From positions 1-52,182 of the forward strand of contig JAUQWM010000056.1 of NCBI GenBank assembly GCA_030835125.1: DNA of 52,182 nucleotides, written 5' to 3'. Position 1 is the stretch's first letter; each line of letters opens with the position of its first letter. The translations under genes and the position numbers were made by a program. The notes below the pieces were generated by a model. It made no database searches. It was not told the DNA's origin and was given only the letters and a program-made list of their open reading frames with translations. Below, in pieces: positions 1-9,088 of the stretch. The DNA is from Gemmatimonadaceae bacterium. GTDB taxonomy: Bacteria > Gemmatimonadota > Gemmatimonadetes > Gemmatimonadales > Gemmatimonadaceae.

Positions 1-2
1 GG

Positions 3-110
3 GCCATCTTCAAGTACATCGAGACCTGGTACAATCGTCAACGACGTCACTCCACGCTCGGGAACATCAGCCCCGCAGCATTCGAAGCCAAGTTGGAATC
101 GGCGGCATAA
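3..110 (+). CDS. IS3-family transposase (OrfB), C-terminal end, cut by window edge
   Basis: The first 36 codons of the window read as the end of an rve-type integrase domain and stop at TAA 108-110. The segment YIETWYNRQRRHSTLG followed by ISPAAFE is the hallmark C-terminus of IS3-group DDE transposases, just after the catalytic glutamate. The start and the rest of the element lie to the left of the window. A terminal-repeat-like sequence follows within ten bases. A decayed copy of the same end occurs at 42091-42241, so the element has been mobile in this genome. Confidence 0.85.
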   Translation, partial: AIFKYIETWYNRQRRHSTLGNISPAAFEAKLESAA

Positions 111-116
111 CAACCG

Positions 117-141
117 TGTCCACAAAACCGGGTCAAGCCCA
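117..141. repeat. Probable right terminal repeat of the IS3-type element
   Basis: The 25 bases starting TGTCCAC and ending CAAGCCCA directly follow the transposase stop. IS3-family ends often begin TGTCCAC and carry a CGGGTCA-like core. The same sequence, slightly diverged, recurs at 42217-42241 after the transposase relic there. The left end is outside the window, so the inverted pairing cannot be tested here. Confidence 0.6.
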
Positions 142-615
142 GCGACAGCACCCATGGAATGCCTTCGGCCAACGTCATTCAGTTCATTTCACTTCTGAAG
201 AGCCACCCCGACATCCAATGCCAAGGGGGGTCCCCCGTGACCTCCGTGTCCCCTGTGGTGAAAATGTTCTTGACCCACGAAAGCAATTCACCACAGGGGG
301 CACTGAGAACACAGAGAACAGCAACAGCACCCATGGAATGCCTTCAGCAACGGCATTCAGTCCTTTCACTTCAGAAGAGCAAGTCCGACATCCGATGCCA
401 AGGGGATCCCCCGTGACCTCCGTGTCCCCTGTGGTGAAAATGTTCTTGATCCACGAAAGCAATTCACCACCGGGAAGCTGAGAAAACAGGGAACGGCGAC
501 AGCACCCCGGAATGCCCGCAGTCACATCGGCCAAGGTCAATCCGCTTCTGAAAAGCCGTCCCGGCAACCAATGCCAGCGGCGACCTCGGTGTCCCCTGTG
601 GTTCCTGATCCGGGG
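141..615. repeat. Three tandem copies of a ~175-180 bp unit, third copy decayed
   Basis: Units begin with GCGACAGCACCC or GCAACAGCACCC plus ATGGAATGCC near 141, 320 and 494, a period of about 175-180 bp. Copies 1 and 2 are close to identical through the segment that contains TCCGTGTCCCCTGTGGTGAA and the following ATGTTCTTGA. Copy 3 is shortened and diverged, ending near 615. Short reading frames cross these units on both strands, but they follow the repeat rather than any codon constraint, so I do not call genes here. Bases 616-793 hold no feature I can recognise apart from the possible upstream starts of the next gene. Confidence 0.8.
241..310. repeat. Palindromic CACAGGGG element (dispersed family), best-preserved hairpin
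   Basis: CCCCTGTGGTGAA at 250-262 is a perfect inverted match of TTCACCACAGGGG at 287-299, a 13 bp stem around a 24-base spacer. Flanking CTCCGTGT and CACTGAG extend the symmetry imperfectly. The same arms recur at about 417-480 (right arm decayed), 588-604, 40471-40512, 42255-42345, 42391-42428, 44294-44335 and 49215-49360, all between genes. This is a REP/MITE-like family with no reading frame of its own. Confidence 0.75.
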
Positions 616-793
616 AACCAGACGAAGGTCCGCCCACGGCGCCGACCGTTTTCCTCTGCCCTCTGCCCGCCCCGCGGCTTCTGGTCGGCCAAGCTCGGCC
701 CCGGGACCCGTTCCCACAAGGCGCGTGCAGTCGCTGCCCTTGCCGGCCTACTCGCGCCGGCCGATGATGTACGCACCTCCCACCAGCCCCTCG

Positions 794-3700
794 ATGCTTC
801 GATTCGCACTGACCGGGTTCGTCCTGGTCGCCGGCCTTGGTACGCTTCCCGCCGCCTCACAGTCGCCGGCCCCGCCGCCCGACTCGATCCTGGCGCGTGG
901 CCTCACCTTTCGCGGGATCGGCCCGGCCCTCATGGGCGGCCGCATCAGTGAGATCGCGGTCGCTGAACGGGGACGGCTCGGAACCGTCATCTACATCGCC
1001 GCCGCGACCGGCGGCGTGTGGCGATCCACCAATGCCGGCGTCTCGTGGACATCGCTCTTCGACTCGGTGCGCGCGCCATCGATCGGCGCCGTGGCGGTGG
1101 CGCCCTCCAATCCCGACGTCGTGTGGGTCGGCAGCGGCGAACCGCAGAACATGCGCAGCTCCTCGTGGGGCAACGGTGTCTATCGCTCCACCGACGGCGG
1201 GCGCATCTGGTCGGCGCCCATGCTGCCGGGGACGCAGCACATCGGCCGGATCGTGATCGATCCGCGCGACCCCGACGTCGTCTACGTCGCCGCGGTCGGG
1301 CCGCTCTGGGCGCCAGGGGGCGAGCGCGGTCTCTTCAAGACGACCGACGGCGGACGCACCTGGACCAACACGAAGGAGATCAGCCCGTACACCGGCTTCA
1401 CCGAGGTCGTGATGGACCCTCTGAACCCGGACGTGCTCTATGCCGCCTCGTACCAGCGTGAACGGCGGGCTTACAGCTTTCTGCCTGCCGGCACCGAGAC
1501 GGCGATCTGGAAGACCACCGACGGGGCGCGTACCTGGACGAAGCTCGCCCAGGGCCTCCCGACGGGTGAACTGGGGCGCATCGGGCTGAGCGTTTGTCGC
1601 TCGCGCCCCAACACGGTGTACGCGGTCATCCACGCGCGCGGCACCACCGGCGGCACGTTCCGTTCCGACGATGCGGGAGCGACCTGGCGTCAGACGAATT
1701 CCGCCAACAGCACGGCCTGGTTCTATGGACAGATCCGCTGCGACCCGACCGATCCCGATCACGTCATGCGCCTCGGGCCCAGCTCGCAGCAGTCGTGGGA
1801 TGGCGGCCGCACGTACACCGGGTTCGCGACCGCGGGAACGCACGCCGACCACCACTCACTCTGGATCAACCCGCAGTCGCCGGAGCAGATGATCCTGGGA
1901 ACGGACGGTGGGCTGTACCTGTCCTGGGATCGCGGCCAGACCTGGGACCACGTCCAGAGCATTCCCCTGTCGCAATTCTACGCCATTTCGGTGGACGATG
2001 CGCGACCCTACTACCACGTCTACGGCGGCTTCCAGGACAACGGGGCATGGGGCGCACCGAACCAGTCCCGCAACACGTTCGGCACCACGAACGCCGACTG
2101 GTACCGGCTCGCCGGCGGTGACGGGTTCTACTCGGTGACCGATCCGGACGACCATGACATCGTCTACTCGGAATCGCAAGGCGGGGCGATCGGGCGCTAC
2201 GACGCGCGCACCGGGCAGACCAAGAACATCCGGCCGGTGGCGAAGCCCGGCGAAAGCCACCGGTACAACTGGAGCGCGCCCATCCTGCCGTCGCGGCACG
2301 TGCCACGCCAGGTCTACTTCGCGGCCAACTACCTGTTTCGCAGCAACGATCGCGGTGACTCGTGGCAGGTGATCAGCCCTGACCTCACGCGGGCGATCGA
2401 CCGCAACGTGCTGCCGATGCGCGGCGGCCGGGTCGACTCGACGGCGCTCGGACGCCACGAAGGCACGGCGGAGTTCGGCAACATCGCCACGATCGACGAG
2501 TCGCCGATGCGTGCCGGGCTCCTGGCCACCGGGAGCGACGACGGCGTGGTTGCCGTCTCGCGCGACGGCGGCGCCACCTGGTCGCGCACGGAGAAGTTCC
2601 CGGCCGTCCCGGAGACCACCTACGTGAGCCGGGTCGCATTCTCGCGATTCAGCGAGGGCACGATCTACGCGTCGCTCGACGGTCATCGCAGCAACGACTT
2701 CACGCCGTATGTCCTGCGGAGCACCGACTACGGCCGCACCTGGGCATCGATCGCCGGCGACCTGCCGGCCGCGGGGTCGGTGCAGGTCGTTCGCGAGCAC
2801 CACCGCGAGCGCAACCTGCTGTTCGCCGGCACCGAGTACGGCGTCTACTTCACCATCGACGGCGGCGCGCACTGGACCCGGCTCGGCAGCGGCATCCCCA
2901 CCGTCCCGGTGCACGACATCGCCCTCCAGGAACGCGAGAACGACCTGGTGGTCGGCACGCACGGACGGGGGGCGTTCATCCTCGACGACCTCGCGCCGCT
3001 GGAGCACCTGGCGCGCGCTAAGTCGACGGCGGTCGCGCACCTCTTCCCCGTCCAGGATGCCACACTCCTGCTGCCTAACAACACGCGCAGCTCGGGCATG
3101 GGGAGCAGCGGCTTCACCGGCCAGAACCCGCAGCCGGGCGTCCTGGTCGCGTACCTCGTGAAGGCGCCGCCGGGCGATAGCGCACGGCTGGACGTGGTCG
3201 ACGGCAGCGGCACGGTCGTGCGCCAGCTGCCCCTGAACCGGCAGGCCGGGCTGCATCGGACGGTGTGGGACATGCGGGTCGGCGCCCCCCTGACGGGGCC
3301 GGTGCCGCAGGGAGGCGCACCCGCCGGTCGGGGCGGTGGCGGTTTCGGGCGCGGTGGTGGCGGCGGCGAGATCACCTTTGTCGCCATGCCCGGCTCCTAT
3401 CGCGCCCGCCTGACGATTACCCCGGGGTCGGGTGCCCCGATCGTGATGGAGCAACCCTTTACCCTGCTCCGCGACGCCGCAGTCACCCTGACCGACGCGG
3501 AACTGCGGCAGTTGAACACCACGCGCCTGGCGATCGCCCGCCTGCAATCGGGACTGCGCGAGGCGCAGGCCCGGCTCGACACCGCGCAGCGACAGGTGGC
3601 CGATGCCCGGCGCGCCGCGGATTCGGCCAGCACCGCCCCCGTGGCCGCGAACGACGACCTGCGCGCCCTCGAGCGCGACATGGCCGCGGTCGCGGCGCAA

Positions 3701-4048
3701 CTCGGCACGACCGGCGGCGGCCGCGCGGGCGGCGGCGCCCCGGCCGGTGGGCGCGGCGGGCGCGCAGGGGGAGCGGCCGAGGGCCGCGCCGGCGGAGCCG
3801 GCCGCGGTGGCGACGACGACGAGCAGGAAGGGCCGCCACCGACGCCGCCAACGCAGACCATCCAGGCGCGGTTAGGCACCCTGAACGAGTTGATGACCGG
3901 ACAGTTCAATCCCAGCCCTGACCAGCGGCGCGCGGTGCAGGAATTGCCCCTGCTGCTGCGGAACCAGGTCGCGTCGCTCGACCGCGCGTTGCGGGAGCGG
4001 ATCCCGGCAGTGCAGCAGGCCCTGCGGTCCGCCGGCATCATGAAATGA
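794..4048 (+). CDS. Secreted BNR/sortilin (VPS10)-type beta-propeller protein
   Basis: A 1084-residue exported protein made largely of Asp-box (BNR) repeats, as in sortilin VPS10 and sialidase-like propellers. About ten S/TxDxGxxW boxes are visible, for example STNAGVSW, STDGGRIW, TTDGGRTW, SNDRGDSW, SRDGGATW and STDYGRTW, spread over residues ~75-700. I chose ATG 794 because it gives a compact signal peptide (MLRFALTGFVLVAGLG...ASQS); ATG 764 and 767 are in-frame alternatives and none has a clear ribosome site. The C-terminal third (~760-1084) carries two Gly/Arg-rich stretches (~837-859 and ~973-1012) separated by a helical, Ala/Arg-rich segment. Such proteins are common in Gemmatimonadota and Acidobacteriota; ligand and activity are unknown. 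It ends 64 bases before the cupin gene and may lead that operon. Confidence 0.85.
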   Translation: MLRFALTGFVLVAGLGTLPAASQSPAPPPDSILARGLTFRGIGPALMGGRISEIAVAERGRLGTVIYIAAATGGVWRSTNAGVSWTSLFDSVRAPSIGAVAVAPSNPDVVWVGSGEPQNMRSSSWGNGVYRSTDGGRIWSAPMLPGTQHIGRIVIDPRDPDVVYVAAVGPLWAPGGERGLFKTTDGGRTWTNTKEISPYTGFTEVVMDPLNPDVLYAASYQRERRAYSFLPAGTETAIWKTTDGARTWTKLAQGLPTGELGRIGLSVCRSRPNTVYAVIHARGTTGGTFRSDDAGATWRQTNSANSTAWFYGQIRCDPTDPDHVMRLGPSSQQSWDGGRTYTGFATAGTHADHHSLWINPQSPEQMILGTDGGLYLSWDRGQTWDHVQSIPLSQFYAISVDDARPYYHVYGGFQDNGAWGAPNQSRNTFGTTNADWYRLAGGDGFYSVTDPDDHDIVYSESQGGAIGRYDARTGQTKNIRPVAKPGESHRYNWSAPILPSRHVPRQVYFAANYLFRSNDRGDSWQVISPDLTRAIDRNVLPMRGGRVDSTALGRHEGTAEFGNIATIDESPMRAGLLATGSDDGVVAVSRDGGATWSRTEKFPAVPETTYVSRVAFSRFSEGTIYASLDGHRSNDFTPYVLRSTDYGRTWASIAGDLPAAGSVQVVREHHRERNLLFAGTEYGVYFTIDGGAHWTRLGSGIPTVPVHDIALQERENDLVVGTHGRGAFILDDLAPLEHLARAKSTAVAHLFPVQDATLLLPNNTRSSGMGSSGFTGQNPQPGVLVAYLVKAPPGDSARLDVVDGSGTVVRQLPLNRQAGLHRTVWDMRVGAPLTGPVPQGGAPAGRGGGGFGRGGGGGEITFVAMPGSYRARLTITPGSGAPIVMEQPFTLLRDAAVTLTDAELRQLNTTRLAIARLQSGLREAQARLDTAQRQVADARRAADSASTAPVAANDDLRALERDMAAVAAQLGTTGGGRAGGGAPAGGRGGRAGGAAEGRAGGAGRGGDDDEQEGPPPTPPTQTIQARLGTLNELMTGQFNPSPDQRRAVQELPLLLRNQVASLDRALRERIPAVQQALRSAGIMK

Positions 4049-4112
4049 TGGAGGCCCGGGCCCCGCGCGGCGCGACCCGGGTCGAGGCTGACGACTCTCC
4101 ACCTGTCCCGCG

Positions 4113-4538
4113 ATGACGCACACCTTCGTAACCCGGACCGAGCTGCAGGTGGAACCCTCGCCCTGGGGACCGCACGAGTGGATGTGCCGCCCGGGACTGA
4201 CCGAAGCACGGAACCTGCTCATGGTCCGGGTGCTGATGCCGCCCGGCACAGCGCACCAGTTTCACCGGCACCCCACCATGGAGGAGGTCATCTACGTCAT
4301 CTCGGGGCTGGCCGAGCAGTGGGTGGATCGGGCGCACCAGCGCCTCGGACCCGGCGACATGGCCCATATCCCGATGGATGTCGTGCACGGCACCTACAAC
4401 GCGGGCCCCGATCCGCTGGTGTTCCTCGCCATCCTGTCACCGGCGACCTTCGAGGGACCGGCCCTGGTGGACGTTCACCTCGAAGAGCCATGGTGCTCGT
4501 TGAGGAGCCCGATGAGCCTCGGGAACCCGACCTCGTGA
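4113..4538 (+). CDS. Small cupin-domain protein
   Basis: A 141-residue single-domain cupin. Cupin motif 1 is seen around residues 45-70 (FHRHPTMEEVIYVISG, two His and a Glu as metal ligands) and motif 2 around 78-95 (LGPGDMAHIPMDVVHG, with the distal His). A metal-binding beta-barrel is therefore likely; substrate cannot be read from sequence. It is followed after one base by the UPF0261 gene, so the two are co-transcribed and probably translationally coupled. A role as sugar or acid isomerase, dioxygenase or sensor for the pathway encoded downstream is possible but unproven. Confidence 0.8.
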   Translation: MTHTFVTRTELQVEPSPWGPHEWMCRPGLTEARNLLMVRVLMPPGTAHQFHRHPTMEEVIYVISGLAEQWVDRAHQRLGPGDMAHIPMDVVHGTYNAGPDPLVFLAILSPATFEGPALVDVHLEEPWCSLRSPMSLGNPTS

Positions 4539-4539
4539 G

Positions 4540-5751
4540 ATGAAGACCGTCCTGCTCATCGGGACGCTCGATACCAAGGGCGAGGAGTACGCTTTCGTGC
4601 GCGAGCTCATCGAGGCGCGCGGTGTGCAGGTCATGGTGATGGACCTCGGGACCGTCGGCGAGCCTGCCTTCATCCCCGACATCAGCGCCGGCGAGGTGGC
4701 GCAGCGCGGGGGCTCGTCGCTGGAGGGCATCCGCGCCCGGGGTGATCGCGGCGCCGCCATCGACGTGATGCTCGCTGGGGCGTGCGAACTCACGCGTGAG
4801 ACATTCGAGCAGGGTCGGTTCCACGGCGTGCTCGGCCTGGGGGGCGGCGGCGGCACGGCCCTGGTGACCGCCGCGATGCGCGAATTGCCCGTGGGCGTGC
4901 CGAAGGTGATGGTCTCCACCATGGCGTCAGGCAACACCGCGCCATACGTGGACGTGAAGGACATCACGATGATGTATTCGGTCGTCGACATCGCGGGGCT
5001 CAATCCACTTTCGCGGCGGATCCTGGCCAACGCGGCCGGTGCAATCGCCGGCATGGTGACGCAGGAGGTCCCCACGGCGCCGGAACGGCCGCTCATTGCG
5101 GCGACCATGTTCGGCGTCACCACACCCTGCGTGACCGCGGCGAGGGAGCGCCTCGAGGCGGCGGGCTACGACGTCCTCGTCTTTCATGCGACCGGCACCG
5201 GCGGGCGCGCGATGGAAGGCCTCATCGCGGACGGCTGGTTCGCCGGCGTCCTCGACGTCACGACCACGGAGTGGGCGGACGAGGTGGCGGGGGGCATCCT
5301 CTCGGCGGGGCCCGATCGCCTGTCCGCCGCCGCCCGCCATGGCGTGCCCCAGGTCGTGAGCGTCGGCGCGCTCGACATGGTGAACTTCGGTGCCCCGGGG
5401 ACGGTCCCGGCGCACTACGCGGACCGTCGTCTTTACCGCCACAACCCGAGCGTGACCCTCATGCGCACGACGCCGGTGGAGTGCCGGGAGATCGGCAGGC
5501 GCATCGCCGGCCAGCTCAACGCCGCCACGGGACCGGTGGTGGTCCTGCTCCCGATGCGCGGGGTGAGCATGATCGATCGCCCCGACCAGCCCTTCCACGA
5601 TCCGGACGCCAACGCGGCCCTGTTCGCGGCGCTGCGCGCCGGCCTGCGCCCCGATATCCGCCTGCGTGAGCTTGACGCGCACGTCAACGATCCCGAGTTT
5701 GCGCACGCGCTGGCCGACGAGCTGCTGGCGATGCTCCCACCGCGCGCCTGA
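4540..5751 (+). CDS. UPF0261 / Tm-1-like ATP-binding domain protein
   Basis: A 403-residue protein matching the UPF0261 family, whose best-known member domain is the N-terminal half of the tomato antiviral protein Tm-1. The N-terminus [15 protein letters not shown] (residues 4-18) is a family signature. A glycine-rich nucleotide-binding stretch [13 protein letters not shown] lies near residues 97-109, followed by [11 protein letters not shown], and the second lobe starts near residue 185 ([11 protein letters not shown]). Length is normal for bacterial members. The adjacent downstream gene is the TIM-barrel partner that is fused to this domain in plant Tm-1-type proteins, which strongly supports both calls. 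The biochemical activity of the family is not settled. Confidence 0.9.
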   Translation: MKTVLLIGTLDTKGEEYAFVRELIEARGVQVMVMDLGTVGEPAFIPDISAGEVAQRGGSSLEGIRARGDRGAAIDVMLAGACELTRETFEQGRFHGVLGLGGGGGTALVTAAMRELPVGVPKVMVSTMASGNTAPYVDVKDITMMYSVVDIAGLNPLSRRILANAAGAIAGMVTQEVPTAPERPLIAATMFGVTTPCVTAARERLEAAGYDVLVFHATGTGGRAMEGLIADGWFAGVLDVTTTEWADEVAGGILSAGPDRLSAAARHGVPQVVSVGALDMVNFGAPGTVPAHYADRRLYRHNPSVTLMRTTPVECREIGRRIAGQLNAATGPVVVLLPMRGVSMIDRPDQPFHDPDANAALFAALRAGLRPDIRLRELDAHVNDPEFAHALADELLAMLPPRA

Positions 5752-5759
5752 CGAGGATC

Positions 5760-6596
5760 ATGCCGTTCATCCCGTACGAGGAATCGCTGGGGCGCCTCCG
5801 CGCCGAAGTCGCGGCGGGCCGGCCGATCATCGGCGCGGGTGCCGGGACCGGCATCTCGGCGAAGTTTGCCGAGCGCGGCGGCGTCGACCTCATCATCATC
5901 TACAATTCGGGACGCTACCGGATGGCCGGACGCGGCAGCGCCGCCGGGATGATGCCGTATGGCGACGCCAACGCGATCGTGGTCGACATGGCGCGCGAGG
6001 TCCTGCCCGTCGTGAAGGACACGCCGGTGCTGGCGGGCGTCTGCGGCACCGATCCCTTCCGGTTGATGCGAACGTTCCTCCCCGAACTGAAGGCCATGGG
6101 CTTCGACGGGGTGCAGAACTTCCCCACCGTCGGGCTCATCGATGGCCAGTTCCGGCAGATCCTCGAGGAGACGGGGATGAGCATCCAGCTGGAAGTGGAC
6201 ATGATCGCCGCCGCGCATGGCCTGGGCATGCTCACCTGTCCCTACGTCTTCGACGAGGACACCGCCGGGCGCTTCGCACGCGCCGGCGCGGACGTGGTCG
6301 TGGCACACGTCAACACGACGGTGGCGGGGTCGATCGGGGTGAAGACGGCGGCGATGTCCCTCGACGAGGCGGTCGAGCGAGTCCAGGCGATGCACGACGC
6401 CGCACGGCGCGTGAACCCGGACGTGATCGTCCTCTGCCACGGCGGGCCGATCGCCACCCCCGAGGATGCCCGGTACGTCCTGGAGCGCACCCGCGGCGTC
6501 GCGGGGTTCTTCGGGGCGTCGAGTATCGAGCGATTGGCGACCGAAGTCGCCATCGAAGACCAGGCGCGACGCTTCAAGTCGATCGAGTTGACGTGA
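5760..6596 (+). CDS. Phosphoenolpyruvate-hydrolase-like TIM-barrel protein
   Basis: A 278-residue protein of the 'PEP hydrolase family / TIM-barrel signal transduction' group, related to PEP mutase-type barrels. Signature stretches include [19 protein letters not shown] (~26-44), [14 protein letters not shown] (~48-61), GVCGTDPF (~93-100), [16 protein letters not shown] (~114-129) and CHGGPI (~224-229). Start is ATG 5760, preceded by GAGGA at 5753-5757. It lies 8 bases after the UPF0261 gene and its stop overlaps the start of the TonB receptor (TGATG). In plants this barrel is fused to UPF0261, so the two bacterial proteins probably form one functional unit. Substrate unknown. Confidence 0.88.
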   Translation: MPFIPYEESLGRLRAEVAAGRPIIGAGAGTGISAKFAERGGVDLIIIYNSGRYRMAGRGSAAGMMPYGDANAIVVDMAREVLPVVKDTPVLAGVCGTDPFRLMRTFLPELKAMGFDGVQNFPTVGLIDGQFRQILEETGMSIQLEVDMIAAAHGLGMLTCPYVFDEDTAGRFARAGADVVVAHVNTTVAGSIGVKTAAMSLDEAVERVQAMHDAARRVNPDVIVLCHGGPIATPEDARYVLERTRGVAGFFGASSIERLATEVAIEDQARRFKSIELT

Positions 6597-8644
6597 TGAG
6601 GGCCTCGCTGGCCTCCCTGGCCATGGGGGCGATCACGACGGCCGCCGCCGCGCAGGAAACGCGTCCGGACTCGATCCGCCCCGTCCCGTTGTCGGCGATC
6701 GTCATTTCCGCCGAGCGATCGGCAACACCGATGAACCGGACGACCGCCGCCGTCAGCCGGCTCACGGCAGACGACATCGAGCGCCTGCCGCAGGCGACGC
6801 TGGCCGATGTCCTCCGCCACGTGCCCGGGGTCGCGGTGGTCGACTTCGACGGGCTCGGGAAGGACCCCCAGCTCATGGTGCGCGGGTTCTACGGCGGTGG
6901 CGAGTCGGAATACGTGGTGGTGATGGTGGACGGCCTCGTCGTGAACCGGGTGCATAACGGGACCCTGGCGTGGGATGCCCTGCCTCCACCTGCTGCCATC
7001 GCGTCGATCGAGGTGATGCGGGGAAGCGGGTCGACCGTCGCGGGGGACGCCGCCGTCGCGGCGGTGGTCAGCATCCGGACCCGCCCGGCCGCCGAGCGAC
7101 GGGTTGCGTGGAACGTCAGTGGCGGCGGCTTCGGGTCCTTCGATGCCGCGCTCGACCTGGGCGGATCACTCGCGGGTCGCGGGATGCGACTCGACGCCAG
7201 TGCGGATCGCACCGAGGGGTTTCGCGCACATGCCGCGCGTGAGGGGCGACGGCTCGCCGCCAGCGTGGAGATGACGCCGGCGTGGCAGCTCTCGGTGAAC
7301 GCGGCCACTCGCCGCTTCGATGAACCCGGCCCGCTCCTCGAAAGCGCCCTGGCGACGAACCGGTCGGCCAGCGATCCAATGTTCCGGTTCGACGAGACCG
7401 AGGACGCCGAGCTCACCGTCGGGGTGCGGCACCAGCGCTCGCTGGGAAGCGGACAGGTGTCCGCGACCGCGACACTCGATCGGCGCAACGCGACCATCCT
7501 CCGTACCCTGCCCCTCGCGCCCGGCTTCGGTGACACAAAGGAGCGGGCCCTCGGGACACGGCGCGCCGCGCTCGAGCTGCAGGCGGACTTCGGGGACTCC
7601 GGCCTCCCCGGTGACGACCACCTCACGATCGGCGGGAGGCTCGACGTTGGCGACCTTGCGTCGCGGTATTACGAGGTTGTCGCGGATCGCGGTGAGCGCG
7701 GGAGCTTGGATGCCGCGGGCGACGCGGCGCGCGGCACGGCGTCCCTCTTCGCCCACGCCGCCATCGCCGCGACGGACTGGCTCCGCTGGACGCTGGGTGC
7801 GCGCGCCGACTGGATCAGCGACTCGTTCCACGCGGGCGACGGCACGCTCGACCAGGGGGGATCGCATGCGGCGTTCAGCCCCAGGGCGGGCGTGAACGTT
7901 CGTTATGCATCCGGGTCCCGGTCGACGGGCCACGCCTTCCTGGCGGTGTCGGGCACGTTCAAGGCGCCCACGCTCGACCAGCTCTTCGACCAGCGCAGTA
8001 TCCCGGTCCCGTTTCCGCCGTTCAGCATCAGCACCTCCAACCCCGGCCTCGACCCGCAGCGCGGGCGCGCGGTGGAGGCCGGGCTCTACCACCAGGTCGT
8101 GGGAGCCACAACCCGGCTCGCCGCCACCCTGACTGTCTACGAGACGGCGATGCGGAACGAACTCGACTTCGACGTGCAGGCGTTTCGCTACGTGAACATC
8201 GGCCGCAGCCGCCATCGCGGCGTTGAAGGGGCCGTCGACTTCTCCGTACCAAATGCGTCGCTCTTCGGCCAGGTGACCGTGCAGGACGTCGTCGCCCGCG
8301 CCGGCGACAACGCGGGACGGCAACTCAAGGCGGTGCCGGGCCAGGTCGTCACGGCCGGTTTCACGCTGTCACCCGCGCGCCTCGGCGTCGTAACGGTATC
8401 GGCGACGCGAATGGCCGACATGTTCCTGGATGATGCAAACACGCGGCGTATCCCGTCGTGGACCCGGATCGATGCGCAGGTATCCCGGCGGCTTGGCGAG
8501 GTGGCCATCATCGCCGGAGCGCGCAACCTCCTCGATGCACGGTACAGCAGCACCGGGTTCCCCGATCCCAGCGGCTCCGGTGAGGCGTTCTTCCATCCGG
8601 CGGCCGGCCGCGTGCTCACCCTGGGAATTCGCCATGGCCGTTGA
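6596..8644 (+). CDS. TonB-dependent outer-membrane receptor
   Basis: A 682-residue receptor with signal peptide ([20 protein letters not shown]), a plug domain at ~50-175 (LADVLRHVPGVAVVDFDG, MVRGFYGGG, VMVDGLVVN, IEVMRGSGS) and a C-terminal 22-strand barrel ending in an R-rich tail after VLTLGIRH. A TonB-box-like PLSAIVIS precedes the plug. It transports an unidentified ligand across the outer membrane using TonB energy. ATG 6596 overlaps the preceding stop as TGATG, so it is translated with the Tm-1-like/PEP-hydrolase pair; that suggests these enzymes act on what the receptor brings in, or regulate it. The gene end overlaps the TMEM220-like gene by 11 bases. The receptor is short compared with SusC-type proteins and has no N-terminal carboxypeptidase-like domain. 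Confidence 0.9.
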   Translation: MRASLASLAMGAITTAAAAQETRPDSIRPVPLSAIVISAERSATPMNRTTAAVSRLTADDIERLPQATLADVLRHVPGVAVVDFDGLGKDPQLMVRGFYGGGESEYVVVMVDGLVVNRVHNGTLAWDALPPPAAIASIEVMRGSGSTVAGDAAVAAVVSIRTRPAAERRVAWNVSGGGFGSFDAALDLGGSLAGRGMRLDASADRTEGFRAHAAREGRRLAASVEMTPAWQLSVNAATRRFDEPGPLLESALATNRSASDPMFRFDETEDAELTVGVRHQRSLGSGQVSATATLDRRNATILRTLPLAPGFGDTKERALGTRRAALELQADFGDSGLPGDDHLTIGGRLDVGDLASRYYEVVADRGERGSLDAAGDAARGTASLFAHAAIAATDWLRWTLGARADWISDSFHAGDGTLDQGGSHAAFSPRAGVNVRYASGSRSTGHAFLAVSGTFKAPTLDQLFDQRSIPVPFPPFSISTSNPGLDPQRGRAVEAGLYHQVVGATTRLAATLTVYETAMRNELDFDVQAFRYVNIGRSRHRGVEGAVDFSVPNASLFGQVTVQDVVARAGDNAGRQLKAVPGQVVTAGFTLSPARLGVVTVSATRMADMFLDDANTRRIPSWTRIDAQVSRRLGEVAIIAGARNLLDARYSSTGFPDPSGSGEAFFHPAAGRVLTLGIRHGR

Positions 8645-9035
8645 CGTGACGAAGCTGTTCTGGCGCATTGCCGACTCGATCTTCCTGCTCCTGTTCGCCT
8701 TCTCGGTGGTCGTGCAGTTGAACGACCCCGACCCGATCCCGTGGGTGTTGATCTACGGCGCGGCCGCGGTCGCCTGCGCGCTCACGCTCGCCGGCCGGCA
8801 GCGGTGGCTCTTCCCGGTGCTGGTGGGGATCATCGCGTTGATGTGGGCGGCGACGATCGCACCGCGCGTCGTCGGCCAGGTCCCGTTCATGGACATGTTC
8901 GCCGAGTTCGAGATGAAGGACATCGGCGTCGAGGAGTCGCGCGAGATGTACGGTCTCCTGCTCATTGGCGGGTGGATGGCGCTCCTCGGCCATCGCACGT
9001 TCTGGAGTTCGAGGAACTCCTTTCGAGACTCGTGA
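8634..9035 (+). CDS. TMEM220-like small membrane protein
   Basis: A 133-residue protein with four predicted membrane segments (about residues 13-30, 37-52, 57-74, 105-121). The segment VVQLNDPDPIPWVLIYG after the first helix is the signature of the TMEM220 family, found in bacteria and animals and of unknown function. The start ATG 8634 lies inside the end of the receptor gene. The last codons (FRDS stop) are encoded by a short-period repeat at 9026-9053, so the natural C-terminus may have been replaced. Confidence 0.8.
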   Translation: MAVDVTKLFWRIADSIFLLLFAFSVVVQLNDPDPIPWVLIYGAAAVACALTLAGRQRWLFPVLVGIIALMWAATIAPRVVGQVPFMDMFAEFEMKDIGVEESREMYGLLLIGGWMALLGHRTFWSSRNSFRDS

Positions 9036-9053
9036 CTCGTGATTCGTGACTCG
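9026..9053. repeat. Short-period repeat (GACTCGTGA)n
   Basis: Three imperfect 9 bp units, GACTCGTGA / CTCGTGATT / CGTGACTCG, spanning the stop codon of the TMEM220-like gene. A related GTGATTCG array is found at 12434-12470. It looks like slippage expansion at a gene border. Confidence 0.7.
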
Positions 9054-9088
9054 GCACCGCGGGGCGCGTAGGCAGCGAGCCGGGTCAC
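9046..9088. terminator. Candidate bidirectional terminator hairpin
   Basis: GTGACTCGGC (9046-9055) pairs with GCCGGGTCAC (9079-9088), ten pairs with one G-U, around a 23-base loop. It lies between convergent genes and overlaps the cupredoxin stop. There is no T-run, so an intrinsic terminator is uncertain. Confidence 0.35.

Noticed and set aside
116-717. Open frames on both strands in the tandem repeat region
   Set aside because: Their translations follow the CACAGGGG repeat units (FTTGDTEVTG, NHRGHRGR) and recur with each unit, so they are repeat artefacts.
1856-3700. 614-codon minus-strand frame inside the BNR gene
   Set aside because: Arg/Ala-rich translation without motifs, opposite a clearly conserved protein; a composition shadow.
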